Positions 39,340 through 51,245 of a stretch of DNA of 64,000 nucleotides are shown in pieces. The notes under the pieces are model-generated. The model was not told the DNA's origin. It did not search any database and saw only the letters and a list, made by a program, of their open reading frames with translations. How positions within the stretch are numbered: position 1 is the stretch's first letter; each line of letters starts with the position of its first letter. Source of the DNA: Tamarix chinensis (taxonomy: Eukaryota > Streptophyta > Magnoliopsida > Caryophyllales > Tamaricaceae). A program made the translations under genes and the position numbers. The DNA is taken from NCBI GenBank assembly GCA_030549775.1, contig CM060175.1, positions 65,399,245-65,463,244 on the forward strand. Direction: 5' to 3'.

Positions 39340-39403
39340 ACTATTACTATTATTATTATTATTATTTATAGTGAGGGCTGAAGCCCTATTCTATTTTATT
39401 TCG

Positions 39404-39447
<44 letters not shown>

Positions 39448-39540
39448 GCACTATTATTATTATTATTACTATTATTATTATTATTATTATTATCTTAAAG
39501 TAGAATTGAAACCCTACTTTGCCTTACTCTCGGTTTATGA

Positions 39541-39574
<34 letters not shown>

Positions 39575-39701
39575 TCATAATTACCATTATTATTTCATTA
39601 TTAATATTATTACTATTTGTATTATTATTGTTACTAATATTATTATTAGTATCATTTTGGCGAAGAGTCAAAGCCCTTATTCCACCATTTATTTTGAATC
39701 A

Positions 39702-39740
<39 letters not shown>
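39340..39740. repeat. (ATT)n microsatellite blocks in LTR 1
   Basis: Several ATT/TTA runs of 30-60 bp with short interruptions that include GAGGGCTGAAGCCC- and AAGAGTCAAAGCCC-like words. LTR 2 has shorter runs at the same place (48265-48600), so the array belongs to the LTR and has expanded here. Confidence 0.85.
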
Positions 39741-40479
39741 CATCATTATTAGTATTTTTGGCATTATTATTATTGTTATTGTTATTTTTTTACTATTATA
39801 ATTACTATCATTATTATTATTTCTAGTATCATTGTTATTATTATTAGGGTAAAGTCTTCGAACCTTATATTAGTAACTTTTTCAATATTGCTATTATTCT
39901 TATATCTTTAGCAAAATTATTAATTAGTTAATGTCATTATTATTAATATGTTATTATTTTATCAAAAACCTAGTCTTAGAATAAACTAGTAAATAATAGT
40001 ATTTTTAGTAGGAGGGAATATAATCTTTAGCTTTTCCCTCATATAGGTGAGACCAGTCAAAGCCCTAATGAGGCATTGGAGCGTGCTCCAAGACCGGTGT
40101 CGTTTTAGGTAAGGGTGTAACTAAGGCCTTATGTGTGTTTATGTACCTTATATACTTGGATGCCGTGTATAATGTAATGTTGTGTATCATGTGTTATTAG
40201 TTGACTATTTTATGTATGGAACAGCTTGGAATTAAGGTATGCTTACGTGTCTTATTATTATATATGTTGACATGTATATGTAGTGAAGTGTTGTGGAATG
40301 TGATGTAATGTGTTGTGACCTTTTAGACATGCATGTAAGGATGTTTAATGTGGTTGGTGGGGTGAAAAGGATGAAAAAGGAAAAGGGGGAGTAAGTTGAC
40401 CAAAGAGAAATAAGTTGACCTGAATATTTTAATGGTCCATGAGTGGATGAATAAAATGGGGACTGTAAATAAAATAAAA

Positions 40480-40720
40480 GAGTGGGAAAATCTAATCTAT
40501 GGTGTTGCATGAGAGAATCTAATCTATGGTTTTGTATGGGGGAATCGGATCTAGGGTTTTGTATGAATGGATCTAGGGTTTGCATGGGAGAATCTAAGTA
40601 CGTTTGGAAGAAACTAAGGTTTGCATGGGGTGAATCTAGGGTTTCACGTGGGAGTTTTAGGGTTTTACATGAAAAGTTCGAAAGTTTGTATGGGATGTGT
40701 AAAGTCTGCATGGAGGGTGA
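40480..40720 (+). repeat. Degenerate tandem repeat, GCATGGGAGAATCTAAT type
   Basis: About eight diverged copies of a roughly 25-30 bp unit built on TGCATGGGAGAATCTA and TAGGGTTTTGTATG. The equivalent array in LTR 2 (49260-49830) is longer. Confidence 0.7.
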
Positions 40721-41479
40721 AGTTTACGTATGAAAAGTTGACTTGGGATGTAAGGAAGGTAATGGAAGAGTTGTTTGGGTGTTTGAAGCCTTTGGGTGAA
40801 AAATAGTACGTAGGACAGTATAAGGGTACATAGAAGGTTGAGATAGGGTTTGGGGGAAAACCCTAATTTGAGGAGGTGGTAAAAAGGAGAAATAAATTAG
40901 GGTGGATGGAGTACGAGAAGATGATGAAAATGATCAAGTAAGGATGAACATGATTAGAAAGGAAAAATAATAAGTGGAATGTGAAAAATGGAAGGGTAAC
41001 ATGTAGACATGAGGAAGATAGGGTTTGTTATAGCCAGTTAGGATTTGGTATGGTTACCTGGGGTTTTGTGACCACATGTGTGCTTAAGGAGTAAGGTGTA
41101 ATGATGAGAGTTGAATCTAAAGGGTGTGATGTGCGGAATGTTAAAATGATTTGGGTTGCGTAAGGTGGAGTAAGATGGGCCACGTAGGCCTAAATTAGGG
41201 TTTCATGATAAAACCCTAGAGTGAGATGTGGAGTAGACTTTGAAGTGTAAGGTAGTGGGCATTGACCCATATACTTAAGAGTTGGACTTCTAACGTGAGG
41301 TAGGATGTGGAGGAAAGGACGTTGGGGCACGCTGGTAAGTGCATAAGTCTGATGATATGGAACGAGTCCATTGGATGATAGGTATGGGGAGAGTGAGTCA
41401 TGCATGTCTAGGGTGAAACTTCTGAATAAGACACTTTAAGACTTTAATCATTTAAAGTGGAAGATTATTGAGCCGGGCT

Positions 41480-41830
41480 CAAACTGATCCACCGGCGAAT
41501 AATAGTGGTCAGGCGTATATGCTTGTATGTTTCTGGTCCACCGGCTATAATAGTGGGGGATTCTGTGCTTAACAAACTGAACATAATTGTGCTAAGATAT
41601 GGGAAAGATACTAAGTACTTACAATGAAACATCATGAGAGTCAGGGCCAGACCGGTCCACCGGTGAATAATAGTGGTTAGGAGCTTTACGCCCTGTATGT
41701 TTTCGGTCCACCGATAATAATAGTAGTCAGGAGCTTTTATGCCCTGTATGTTTCTGGTCCACCGGCAATAATAGCGGTCAGGAGCTTTGTGCCCTGTATG
41801 TATCTGGTCCATCGGCTATAATAATGGGGT
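41480..41830 (+). repeat. GGTCCACCGG..ATAATAGTGG tandem repeat in LTR 1
   Basis: Six copies of GGTCCACCGGCNATAATAG spaced about 50-100 bp apart, several with TCAGGAGCTTT.TGCCCTGTATG between them. The same motif recurs at 50155-50490 in LTR 2 and, on the other strand, at 52970-53330 in the solo LTR. Confidence 0.8.
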
Positions 41831-42509
41831 TTTCGTACTCGTATGGACTTGATAAGGAGCATGGTGTGAAATGAGTATCCATAAGAGATTAATTAAGTAA
41901 TTAATCCAGACTATAAGTGGCCTTTGATTATTATTTATCCGAAGTGATTGTATGTTAATTTTATTATTATCCGGTTTGAATTATGTGCTTATATGTATTG
42001 GCATTAGTGCACGGTTACCTTACTCAGTACGTAGCGTACTGATCACCCTTTTCATGGGTGTTGCTCATTCCCACGAGTAAAAGGCCCATTTGACGTGTTG
42101 CAAGTAGGTGATGTTTATTTTGATACCTTCGATATCCATGAGGCATCAGGCGGGGCTGAGTGCTGAGTCAGACCTGAGTCGTGGACTAAGAGTGACGTGG
42201 TCGGATTCTCCCTTTATGTCATTCTGTTTCTTCATGTTATTTCCTTTCCATGAACTTTGATTTTATACTTCGAATTATGTAAACTTTTATGTGTACTTTT
42301 ATTTATGTGTTATGAACTTTTGATTTAAGTATTAACATGAGTTTGATGATAATCTTTTCTTAGCCTTAGCACTTGGTACTGGAACGATAGGAGTAAACCG
42401 ATCTGATACTAAGTGTGCGGTAACATCCCCATAATTTACGGGTTTTAATTTATGTATTTCTATTGTAATTTCTTCCGTTAAAAAAAGTAGTGAATTTTGG
42501 GGTGTTACA

Positions 42510-43074
42510 AGTTGGTATCAGAGCGGTTTCGATCACGCTCTTCCGATTTTGAACTTGAACGCTCTTCCGATTTTGAACTTTTTAAGTTGATACCACAAGT
42601 TGGTATCGAAGCGGGTTTTGACCACGCTATTTTGTTTTTAAAATTTTTAAGATGATACCACAAGTTGGTATCAGAGTGGTTGATCTTTTTGAATACTCCT
42701 GTTTTCGAAATTAAATTTGGTTTGCGGAAATTTTAATAGATTTTGAAGTATGTTTCGACCGTTCTTCTGTTTTTAATCTTTTAAGCTGATACTATAAGTA
42801 GTATCATTTTCAAAATGAATTTGAATTACAAAGTTTTCCTTGATTTCCATTCGTTTTTTAATACAAAAGGATTTTTCATTTTTAAGCGTTTTGATTCTGG
42901 CCACGGTGAGAAGCGAAGGGTAAAAGTTTAATTAAGTTTATTCTTAAGGGATAGATTTTTTTATATAAGTATTGTTTTTATTATGGTATCCCTATCCACT
43001 TAGAACCTTTCGACCCTAACCCTAGGTGCTCTCGGAGACTTCGGGGGCGAAGTCTGTTTTTAAGGGAGTAGTGA
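42510..43074 (+). mobile_element. Short internal region with primer-binding site and polypurine tract
   Basis: A primer-binding site TGGTATCAGAGC (42513-42524) follows LTR 1, and a purine-rich AAGGGAGTAGTGA sits directly before LTR 2. The 565 bp between have no coding capacity. The binding-site motif occurs three times (42511, 42599 and 42664), the last two preceded by GATACCACAA. CGCTCTTCCGATTTTGAACT is repeated at about 42536 and 42560. Either an extreme non-autonomous element or an internal deletion. Confidence 0.75.
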
Positions 43075-43848
43075 TGAAATGCCCCAAAAATTCTAATTTT
43101 ATTATTTATTATTAAATAAGATTTTATTATGAAAATTAATTAAATAAATTATTTTTATTAAAATAATATAAAATTAATTAGGCAAATCAAGAGAAATCTT
43201 ATAAATATTTTAATTAGGGTGAAATTTAGGTATTTTAGCTAATTAAGGATTTTATTTTGAAAATTAGTTAAATAAATTATTTTATTTAAAATAAGGAAAA
43301 AATAGTTCCAAATTAATATGAATTTTATAAATAATTTAATTGAAGAAAATTAGAGTGATTTGCTAATTAAAATGTAAGTTATGGAAAATCTTTTTAAAAT
43401 CCTAATTTAGCCTAAAAAGTGATTTAAATATTATTTTATTTAAATATTCTTATTTTTAACTATCCCAAATATTTTAATTAATTTATTTAACCTAACCCTC
43501 CTTTTTTTCTTTTTTTTTTCTTTTTCCTTTTTCCTTTTCTTTCTTCCCTTTTCCTTTTTTTTTTCTTTCTTCTTCTTTTCTTTTTCTTTTTTCTCCTCCC
43601 TAAATTAGGCCAGCCCAGTGGCCCAGTTCCCCTTCTTCCTTTCCTTCGGCCAGCCCAGCCACGCGGTGCCTCCTTCCTTCTCCCTGCCGCACCGCGTTTT
43701 CCTTCTCTTGTCCCCAACACGCATCGTTTTATTTTAAAAAAAAATTAATTGCGCCCAACCACCCGGTCTCCCTTTTCTTTCTTTCTTTTCTGCCCCGAAC
43801 CGCCCGGTCCAGCCTTTCTTTTTCCTTCCTCCTTCCTCCCCCCGATCG

Positions 43849-44361
43849 ACGGGGCGGGGACGGGGACCCCATCCCCATCCCCGAACCCGATAAGAAAAAT
43901 AATCCCCGAACCCGACCCGATCCCCGATATTTTTTTAACGGGGATTCCCCGACCCGATCCCCGCGGGGATCAAGTCCCCATACCCGACCCGATCTCCGAT
44001 CTATTTTTAATCCCCGATTTATTCCCCGTTCATAAAACCCGACCCGATCCCCGAAATCCAACTTTACACCCGATCCCCGATCTCATCCCCGATCCTCAAA
44101 CTATTTTTTATATTATATTTTTAATTTATATTCTATAAAAAAAATTATATATATTATATATATATAATTATATAAAAATATATATATATAAATTTTGGGG
44201 CGGGTTCGGGGATGGGGACCCCAAACCCGTCCCCGCCCCGTCCCCGAAAAAATCCTCGTTAAGAATCCCCAAACCCGATCCCCGAATTCTCTCCCCGAAC
44301 CCGAACCCGAACGGGGAATCCCCGACGGGGCCCCGAATCCGCGGGGAAAATTGCCATCCCT
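43849..44361. mobile_element. GC-rich hAT-like non-autonomous element nested in LTR 2
   Basis: Two arms rich in CCCGAACCCGA and CCCCGACCCGATCCCCG words surround a nearly pure AT core (44095-44195). The right end, read in reverse, is AGGGATGGCAATTTTCCCCG, typical of plant hAT miniature elements. The flanks CCCGATCG and ACCGGTCG agree at 6 of 8 bases, a possible old 8-bp target duplication. LTR 1 lacks the insert at the equivalent place (near 38370). Confidence 0.65.
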
Positions 44362-45004
44362 ACCGGTCGTCGATAGCCTGCCATTCCCGTCAAGCACCTG
44401 CAACTTCTTCCGATTGGTCGAAAATTTCGGCGGTGACTACGCACGATCACTACCCACCTCCCCCTCTCTTCCACGTCAACTCATCGACCACACCTACGTG
44501 CCCATTCCCCTCTCCTCGCACGTTTCCCTTTTCCCAGCCAACTACTTGCCACGTTTTTTCTTTAATTTCACCGGCAACCGTTATCGCCGGCGAGCCCAAC
44601 TGACTTGCCAATCCTCCCATTCTTCCCTTTGACCTAAGCCACCCTTTTTTTCTATAAATACCCCTACCCAATCTACAATCGAGATTTTCCCAGAAACCCA
44701 ACTTTTCCCGACCTTGCCACCGCTGCCCCTTCAGACACCATTTCTACCGTCGTCAGCCAACGCCGACACCCACTCCACCTACCAAACTCTTCCTTGCACC
44801 ACCCTCTAGTTAACCAAACCACCTGTTCCCCTCGATTCTTCTTGCAAAAGCCACCCCCGCTGTGCGAAGTAGCCTTCCCAAACAGCCCTTTCTCCTACCA
44901 CCGCCGCCCTTCGAACCACCATTAGCCACCTCCTCTGTCGCTTCCGCCGCTTCTTTTACCTCTCAAATTATTATGCAGACCACCCTCTACCTTCCCCTAC
45001 CCTT

Positions 45005-47911
45005 TGATAAATGGGATTTATAGATTATTTTCATGCATAAAAATGTTATTTATCCCTCATTAATTTTATAAGATTTAATCTTTTCTTCGAGTTTTTCTCT
45101 ATTGAATAGATTTTACAGGAAAAGAAAAAAATTAAAGAAATTCAAGGATAAATCAATGAAAAGAAGAAATCAAGTAAAGAACACATCAAGAAACATTGAA
45201 TCAAGGGGATAAAAGTTGGAAATGAAGCAAATACACCAAGAGAAGTTGTGCTGAAATTTTAAGGGAAGAACAGTGAAAGAACCAAAAACACGGCACCCCC
45301 GTGTTTCCTAAACACAGGCCATGTTAAAATCTCAGGCTTTTATTCAGAATCCAGCATTTGGCAGAGAAGTTGGAGAAAAACACGGAGGTCCCGTGTTTTC
45401 CTTAAAATTTGTAACCGTCTACGTGACCAGTTTCTGATACAGTTTTTATCAATTCAGGGTTCGAGGTAGTCAATTTTTAGATGTCAAAACATTTTGAATG
45501 TACTCTCTTTATCTATTCCCTCTATAATATACATGTATTTGCACAATTCCAACTTCTTTTATCTTTTTGTATTCTAGTGAACAATTGACAATATGCACTT
45601 CAATTGATAAGTCCTTCTCTATTCCTTTATCAATTGCAGTTTCTCTATTTTGATTGAATGCAAGTAAATTAACTGCAATTGCAACTTTATTTGTCTTATT
45701 ATTGATGTGTTGTATTACTATTGGATATTGTTTGCATTAATTTCAAATCATTGTATATAATAGTGTGATTTCTAAATATGCAGATGTTAGAGTAAATAAA
45801 ACAGGGTAAGAAGATTTGAGGATGGAATTATGTTTCAAATACAACAACGTACTTTGAATGTTTGATTCTAGATGAAATTTAATTGAATGATTTCATATCA
45901 TAGATTAAGAATTTAAAATAATTAGATTGATCACCTATTTAGTTTAGAACTTAATATTTACTAAGATAACGTAATTAACCCGCAATTGTTAATTAATTTG
46001 TCTAGAGTAGCAAGAAGATTAATTGTTAATCTTGTCCGTTAATTCGTATAATTGCATAATCCGATCTTATATGGTTATGATCGTAGTTTACTACTTTCCA
46101 TTCATAATGCTGCCATTAATTGAATTTAGCGTTCGTAACCTAGGTTATTAAATGGTTAGAAAATAAATTGAGAGCTTATTCAATTTATTAAGATTGAGAG
46201 AAAGCAAAGAAATGAATTATTATGAGTTTCTAGAGGTCAACATTAAATCACATAGACTCATTCTTCTTCTTTGAGTATTTGATACTTTAATTCTATCATC
46301 AATTCATTTCTACCCCTCGTTTATTAAGCAGTGAGCAAAGTTCAATATATTTAGATTTAGTATTAGAATTAATGAAATTGTATCACCGGGATTATAATAT
46401 CAATTGCAAAATTAGTGATTAAAATACTATTCCTTGTGGGTTCGACTTTTTCTTACCACTTACTACATAATTGGGAATTAGGAATTATGTATTAAATTTG
46501 TTGTGTATACGACAGACCACCAAATTTTTGGCGTCGTTGCCGGGGAATGGCGATTATAATCTTTAGTTTTGTTTTTGGTGTCGTTTCTTATTTTTGTTTT
46601 CAATAAACTCTCCAAGTGTACTCATCTATTCTTTAATTGTGTGAAATCCTCAGGCACTCGCAATTGAGATCGTTCGCAATTGAGCATAAAGGATAAATTA
46701 TCTCATCCATAGATCCAAATTCTTCCTCTCCAATTGCAACCCGAACAAGAAGGAAATTGGAGCACGCTCGTCATATTCCATTACCTTCTGAAGGAAATTC
46801 CACAGATTTGGAAGAAGACCACATAGAGGCTCTGTTTAATACACCTTGTCACATCGATCCACCTATGGCAGATCGAACCCTCAAGGAGCTAGTTGCTTCT
46901 GTCTTCAACCCTAATCTTTTATGCATTAATTATCCTACTGATAATGATACGTGTGAGATCAAACCTGGATTAATACGCGCTTTACCTATTTTTATAGGAT
47001 TTAAAGACAACAACTCCATGGGTTCAGGTTGTTTCACTGATCCCAATAAATTTCTTAAGGAATTCCATATAGAGTGTTCTGGTATGAAACCGAATAGAGT
47101 AAGTGTAGAACAACTTAAACTCAAAGCTTTTCCTTTTGCTTTGGATGATGCTACTAAGGAATGGTTATATGATTTACCAGCGGGGTCGGTGAATACTTGG
47201 ACTGATATCATAAAGGTTTTCCTTCATCTAGAGCAACTAACATAAGAAAAGAAATATGCGGTATTAGGCAAGATGGAGGATAATCATCACATGAATATTG
47301 GGAACGCTTCAAGAAATTGTGTGGTGGTTGTCCTAATCATCAAATTAGCGAGCAATTATTAATACAATACTTTTATGAAGGATTATTTCCTATGGATCGT
47401 AATATGATAGATGCTGAAAGTGGTGGTGCCTTGGTTGATAAGACACCTACTGAGGCTAAAAGATTAATTGCTAATATGGCATCTAACTCTCAATATTGCA
47501 ATAGGGGTAATACTTCTATGTCTCAACAAGTGAAAGAGACCAATATTGCTTAATTGAAAACAAAAGTGTCGAATTTGACAGCTCTTGTTGAAAGAGTTGT
47601 GGGTGAAAAGATTTCTGCCAAGGTATGTGGAATTTGTTCTTTTACTGGGCATCCTATTGATATGTGTCCTACTTTGTAAGACGAACAACAAGTGAATGCC
47701 ATTGGAGGAAAACCATTACCAAAAAAAATGATCCATTTGCTCCAACATATAATTCTGGATGGAAGGATCATCCAAATCTAAGGTATGGAAATACTCAACA
47801 AGGTGGTAATTCATATTTCCGACCACAGGTTTATCAAAATCAACAAGGATCAAATCCACCTCTCGGATTCTTTCAAGTTCCACCAAATCACCAAAGACCA
47901 CCATTTCAATC
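45005..47911 (+). mobile_element. Truncated Athila-type Ty3/gypsy element nested in LTR 2
   Basis: The LTR starts TGATAAATGGGATTTATAG (45005) and ends near 46522 (GACAGACCACCA). A primer-binding site TTGGCGTCGTTGCCGGGG (about 46529-46546) follows, of the type common in Athila/Tat elements, and then a broken gag. The element ends inside gag with no 3' LTR. Even so, ACCCTT lies directly on both sides (44999-45004 and 47912-47917), and host LTR sequence resumes without loss. Confidence 0.85.
46700..47911 (+). pseudogene. Athila gag pseudogene
   Basis: Frames show MADRTLKELVASVFNPN, FLKEFHIECSGMKPNRVS and KAFPFALDDATKEWLYDLP (46757-47245). After a frameshift come HQISEQLLIQYFYEGLFPMD and GGALVDKTPTEAKRLIANMA (47317-47553). 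A zinc-knuckle-like CGICSFTGHPIDMCP (about 47629) and NDPFAPTYNSGWKDHPNLRY (about 47727) follow. The order is that of Athila gag. At least two frameshifts and several stops make it non-functional, and the reading frame runs out into LTR DNA at 47911. Confidence 0.85.
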
Positions 47912-48264
47912 ACCCTTCATTTCCTCTTCCTCCCTCTCCTCCTCTCTTTCTCTCCTTCTTCTCCATTCGGCCACCGTCGCCGCCGCCGTGCGCCGCCACC
48001 TTTGGCTGCGCCACCACCCCTATTATGTTCCCCTCCTTCTGTACAACCATAATCACCCTTGCTTCCACCCTTTTTCTCTTTCTCTTTTTCCCAGCCCTTA
48101 ACTTTTTCCTTTTTCTTCCCTTTTTTCGGCCACCGTCTCCACCTCTGTGCACCACCGCCGGTGCCACCTATCCCCACCAGCCTAAGGTTGAACCCTAGAC
48201 CCTCTAAACCCTTATCCCTATTTTTATAAGCCTTAATTTATTTTATTTCATTTATTTGAATATA

Positions 48265-48680
48265 AATACTATTATTATTATTATTTCCATTATTAATATG
48301 TATTATTATTATTAGTATTAATGTTTTTATTTTTATTTCTGTTGAGGGCTGAATCCCTTTTGTAATTTTTAATTCGATTTTAGCACTATTACCCTTATTA
48401 TTTCTATTATTAATATTAGTATGTTATAAGTATAATAATTATTATTATTTCCTATTTCAAATTTCTATTATTCTTATTCCATTATTATTAATACAACTAT
48501 TTTACCATTAGTGTTGTTAATAATGTTATTATTGTTATTTTTATTATTATTATTATCATTATCATTATTATTATTATTTTCAAGTGTTATTATTATTATT
48601 TTATATAGGGATGAAACCCTATTGTGCTTATTTTAAATTCTAGTGGTAGTATTATAAATATCATGTCTTATTATTATTAG
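48265..48680. repeat. (ATT)n microsatellite blocks in LTR 2
   Basis: Interrupted ATT runs matching the position of the longer array in LTR 1. Confidence 0.75.
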
Positions 48681-49259
48681 GGTAAAGTTTTCAACCTTAT
48701 ATTATCAACTTTTATAATATTTCTATTATTTCTATATCTTTAGCAAAGTTAGTAATTAGTTAATGTTATTTTATTAATATATTATTATTTATTTAAAAAC
48801 CTAGTCTTATAATAAGTTAGTGATTAATAGTATTTTTGATAGGAGGGAGTCTAATTTTAGCTTTTCCCTCATAATAGGTGAAACCAGTCAAAGCCCTAAG
48901 GAGGCATAGGAGCATGCTCCAAGACCGGTGTCGTTTTAGGTAAGGGGTGCTAAGGCCTTTTGTGTGTTTATATGCATTATGTGCTTCGCATGCTATGTAT
49001 CCTATTTTTATCATTATTAATTATGTCGTATATGATATGATGTGGAGTTCAAGCATGTTCTTGTGTTGTTATATGGTATGTGTTTTATGTGTATGTGATG
49101 ATATATGTTGTGACCCTGTAAGACATGCATGTGAGGGTGTTGATGTGGTTTGTGTGGGAGAAAGGATGAAAAATGAGGATGGGGAAAGAAGTTGACCAAG
49201 GGATGTGAGTTGACCTAAGTATTTTAATGATTCATGAGTGGAAGAATAAAATGGGAAAT

Positions 49260-49830
49260 TTAGGGTTTCGCGTGAGAGAATGTAATTTATTGTTTGTATG
49301 GGAGAATCTAATTTATGATGTTATATGGGATAATCTAATTTATAGTTTATATGGGAGAGTCTAATTTATGGTGTTATGTGGGAGGATCTAAACTATGATG
49401 TTGTATGGGAGAATGTAATTTATGAATCTTTGGGTTTTATATGGCTTGAATTTAGGGTTTGGTAAGGATGAATCTTTGGTTTGGTATGGTTTGAATTTAA
49501 GATGTGGTATGGATGAATCTTTGGGTTTTATATGGTTTGAATCTAGGGTTTGGTATGGATGAATCTTTGGTTTTGTGTGGATTGAATTTAGGGTTTTGTA
49601 TGACGGAATATTTGGTTTTGCATGGTGGTATTAGGGTTTGCATGGTGGTATTAATGGTTGTATAGTGGTATTAGGGTTTGCATGGTGGTATTAATGATTG
49701 TACGGTGGTATTAGGGTTTGCATGCTGGAGTTAGGGTTTTGCATGGGAGTTAATAATTGCATGGGATTTAGGGTTTGTATAAAAAGTTTGAAAGGTTGCA
49801 TAGGATGTGTAAAGTTTGCATGGGAGTGAA
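49260..49830 (+). repeat. Degenerate tandem repeats in LTR 2
   Basis: Two kinds of units follow one another: TATGGGAGAATCTAATTTATG-like (49290-49430), then GGGTTTGCATGGTGGTATTA (49615-49740), with GGATGAATCTTTGG-type copies between. This is the counterpart of 40480-40720. Confidence 0.7.
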
Positions 49831-50154
49831 ATTTACGTATGAAAGGTTGATTTGGGATATAATGAAGGTAACATAAGTGTTATTTGGGTGTTTGAACATT
49901 TTGGATGAAAAATAGTACGTGGAGATTATATAAGGGTTCGTAGGAGACCGAACTAGGGTTTGTGTGGATAATTAGGGTTTGTTGTGGTTGCTTAGAATTT
50001 TTGTTGTATCATGTGTAATGGGTGATTAAAGTGTAATTATGATGGTAGAATTTATGATTTGTGACGTGTAATGATTCATGCATGTCCAGGGTGAAAGATT
50101 TTGAATAATATACTTAAAACATTAATCACGTAAAGTGGAAGATGTTGAGCCAGC

Positions 50155-50490
50155 CCAGACCGATCCATCGGCATAATAGTGGCCAGGTACTGCGGTAGCC
50201 TGAAGACCGATCCACCGGCTTAATAGTGGTAGGGTATGTTACCCTAGTGACCGATCCACCAGCTAAAATAGTAGGGGATCCCGAGCTCAACAAATCAAAC
50301 CATATATGTTGTTAAGATGTGGGAAAACACTAATGACTTACAGTGGAACACCGTGCGAGAAGGGGCCAGATCGATCCATTGGCATATAATAGTGGTAGGG
50401 TATGTACCCTAAGTGACCGATCCATCGGCTATAATAGTGGCCAGGAGCCAAAAGTTCCCTGGAGACCGATCCACCGACAAAAATAGTGGG
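50155..50490 (+). repeat. GATCCACCGGC..ATAATAGTGG repeat in LTR 2
   Basis: Six diverged copies of CGATCCAYCGGC.TAATAGTGG, matching 41480-41830 in LTR 1. Confidence 0.75.
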
Positions 50491-51245
50491 GTTCCCGTAC
50501 TCGTATGGACTTGATAAAGAGTATGGTGTGAAAATAAATTCGATAAAGGCTGGATGAAGTAAATAATCTAATCTGTACTGAATCATGGTATTTCACCTGA
50601 GCATTTATTTTATCTTGTGTTATTATGATTGAATTATATGCTCCTTTATTATTATGCATTGGTTGTGTGAATTTTGTATGCTGGTCTTAGTGCTCAGTTA
50701 CCTTACTCGGTACGTAGCGCACTGATCACCCTTTTCATGGGTGTTGCTCATTCCCATGAGTAGTATGCCCTTCTGACTTTGTGCAGATGGGCGAGACATC
50801 AGTTGGGGCTGAGTGTTGAGCATGTTTGGCTCGAAGTTCGAGAGTGTCGTGGTCGTATTTTCTTTTCATGTGATTTTATTTCATTATGTTATTTCTTGTG
50901 TGTCGAATTTACCCTCTTATGATTTATTACTCGATTGAGTATTTTAAATGAACCTTTTATCGGTTGTAAGCTTATTTCTCTTTTGGAAATGAATTACAAT
51001 TCTTTATGCGTACTCTGATTTTGTTTTACAACCGTTTAATGCTTATTTGGAGTTTAGTTTGTCTTGATTTATAATTGACTATTAATCTTTTCTTTAGCCT
51101 TAGCACTTGGTACTGGAACGGTCGGAGTGAACCGGTCTGGTACTAAGTGTGGCAATAATATACCCAGAATTCACGGGTTTTAATTTATGTATTTCTATTG
51201 TAATTTCTTTCGTTAAAAAAAAGTAGTGAATTTTGGGGTGTTACA

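Larger units (their letters stand above)
37711..42509 (+). mobile_element. Large LTR 1 (about 4.8 kb)
   Basis: Starts TGAAATACCCCAAAACC and ends TTTTGGGGTGTTACA, immediately before a tRNA-Met-type primer-binding site. In order it holds an AT-rich start, a CT-rich segment (38000-38400), a TATA box (CTATAAATACCCCC, 38639-38652), ATT microsatellites, a conserved block GACCAGTCAAAGCCC..CCGGTGTCGTTTTAGG (40050-40110), short repeats and a conserved end (GCACTTGGTACTGGAACG). It matches LTR 2 along its length at roughly 85-90% in the conserved blocks, by eye. No long coding frame; Pro/Ser-rich and poly-Leu frames are low complexity. Confidence 0.85.
43075..51245 (+). mobile_element. Large LTR 2, with two nested insertions
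   Basis: Starts TGAAATGCCCC and ends GGGGTGTTACA. Removing the GC-rich element (43849-44361) and the Athila fragment (45005-47911) leaves about 4.75 kb, close to LTR 1. The TATA box is at about 44652-44664 (CTATAAATACCCC). The conserved blocks of LTR 1 recur at 48880-48950, 50740-50770 and 51095-51245. No 5-bp target duplication was found with the outer edge of LTR 1. Confidence 0.82.

Noticed and set aside
40232..40711. 159-residue minus-strand frame with repeated DSPMQ-like words
   Set aside because: It reflects the degenerate tandem repeat of LTR 1; the repeat is not conserved in frame in LTR 2.
41465..41812. 115-residue minus-strand frame with repeated RWT..IQG words
   Set aside because: Translation of the GGTCCACCGG repeat; the unit lengths vary and do not keep a reading frame in the related LTRs.
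43729..44632. Overlapping Pro/Arg/Gly-rich frames on both strands (110-145 residues)
   Set aside because: Produced by the CCCGA-type repeats of the nested GC-rich element; both strands are open for the same compositional reason.
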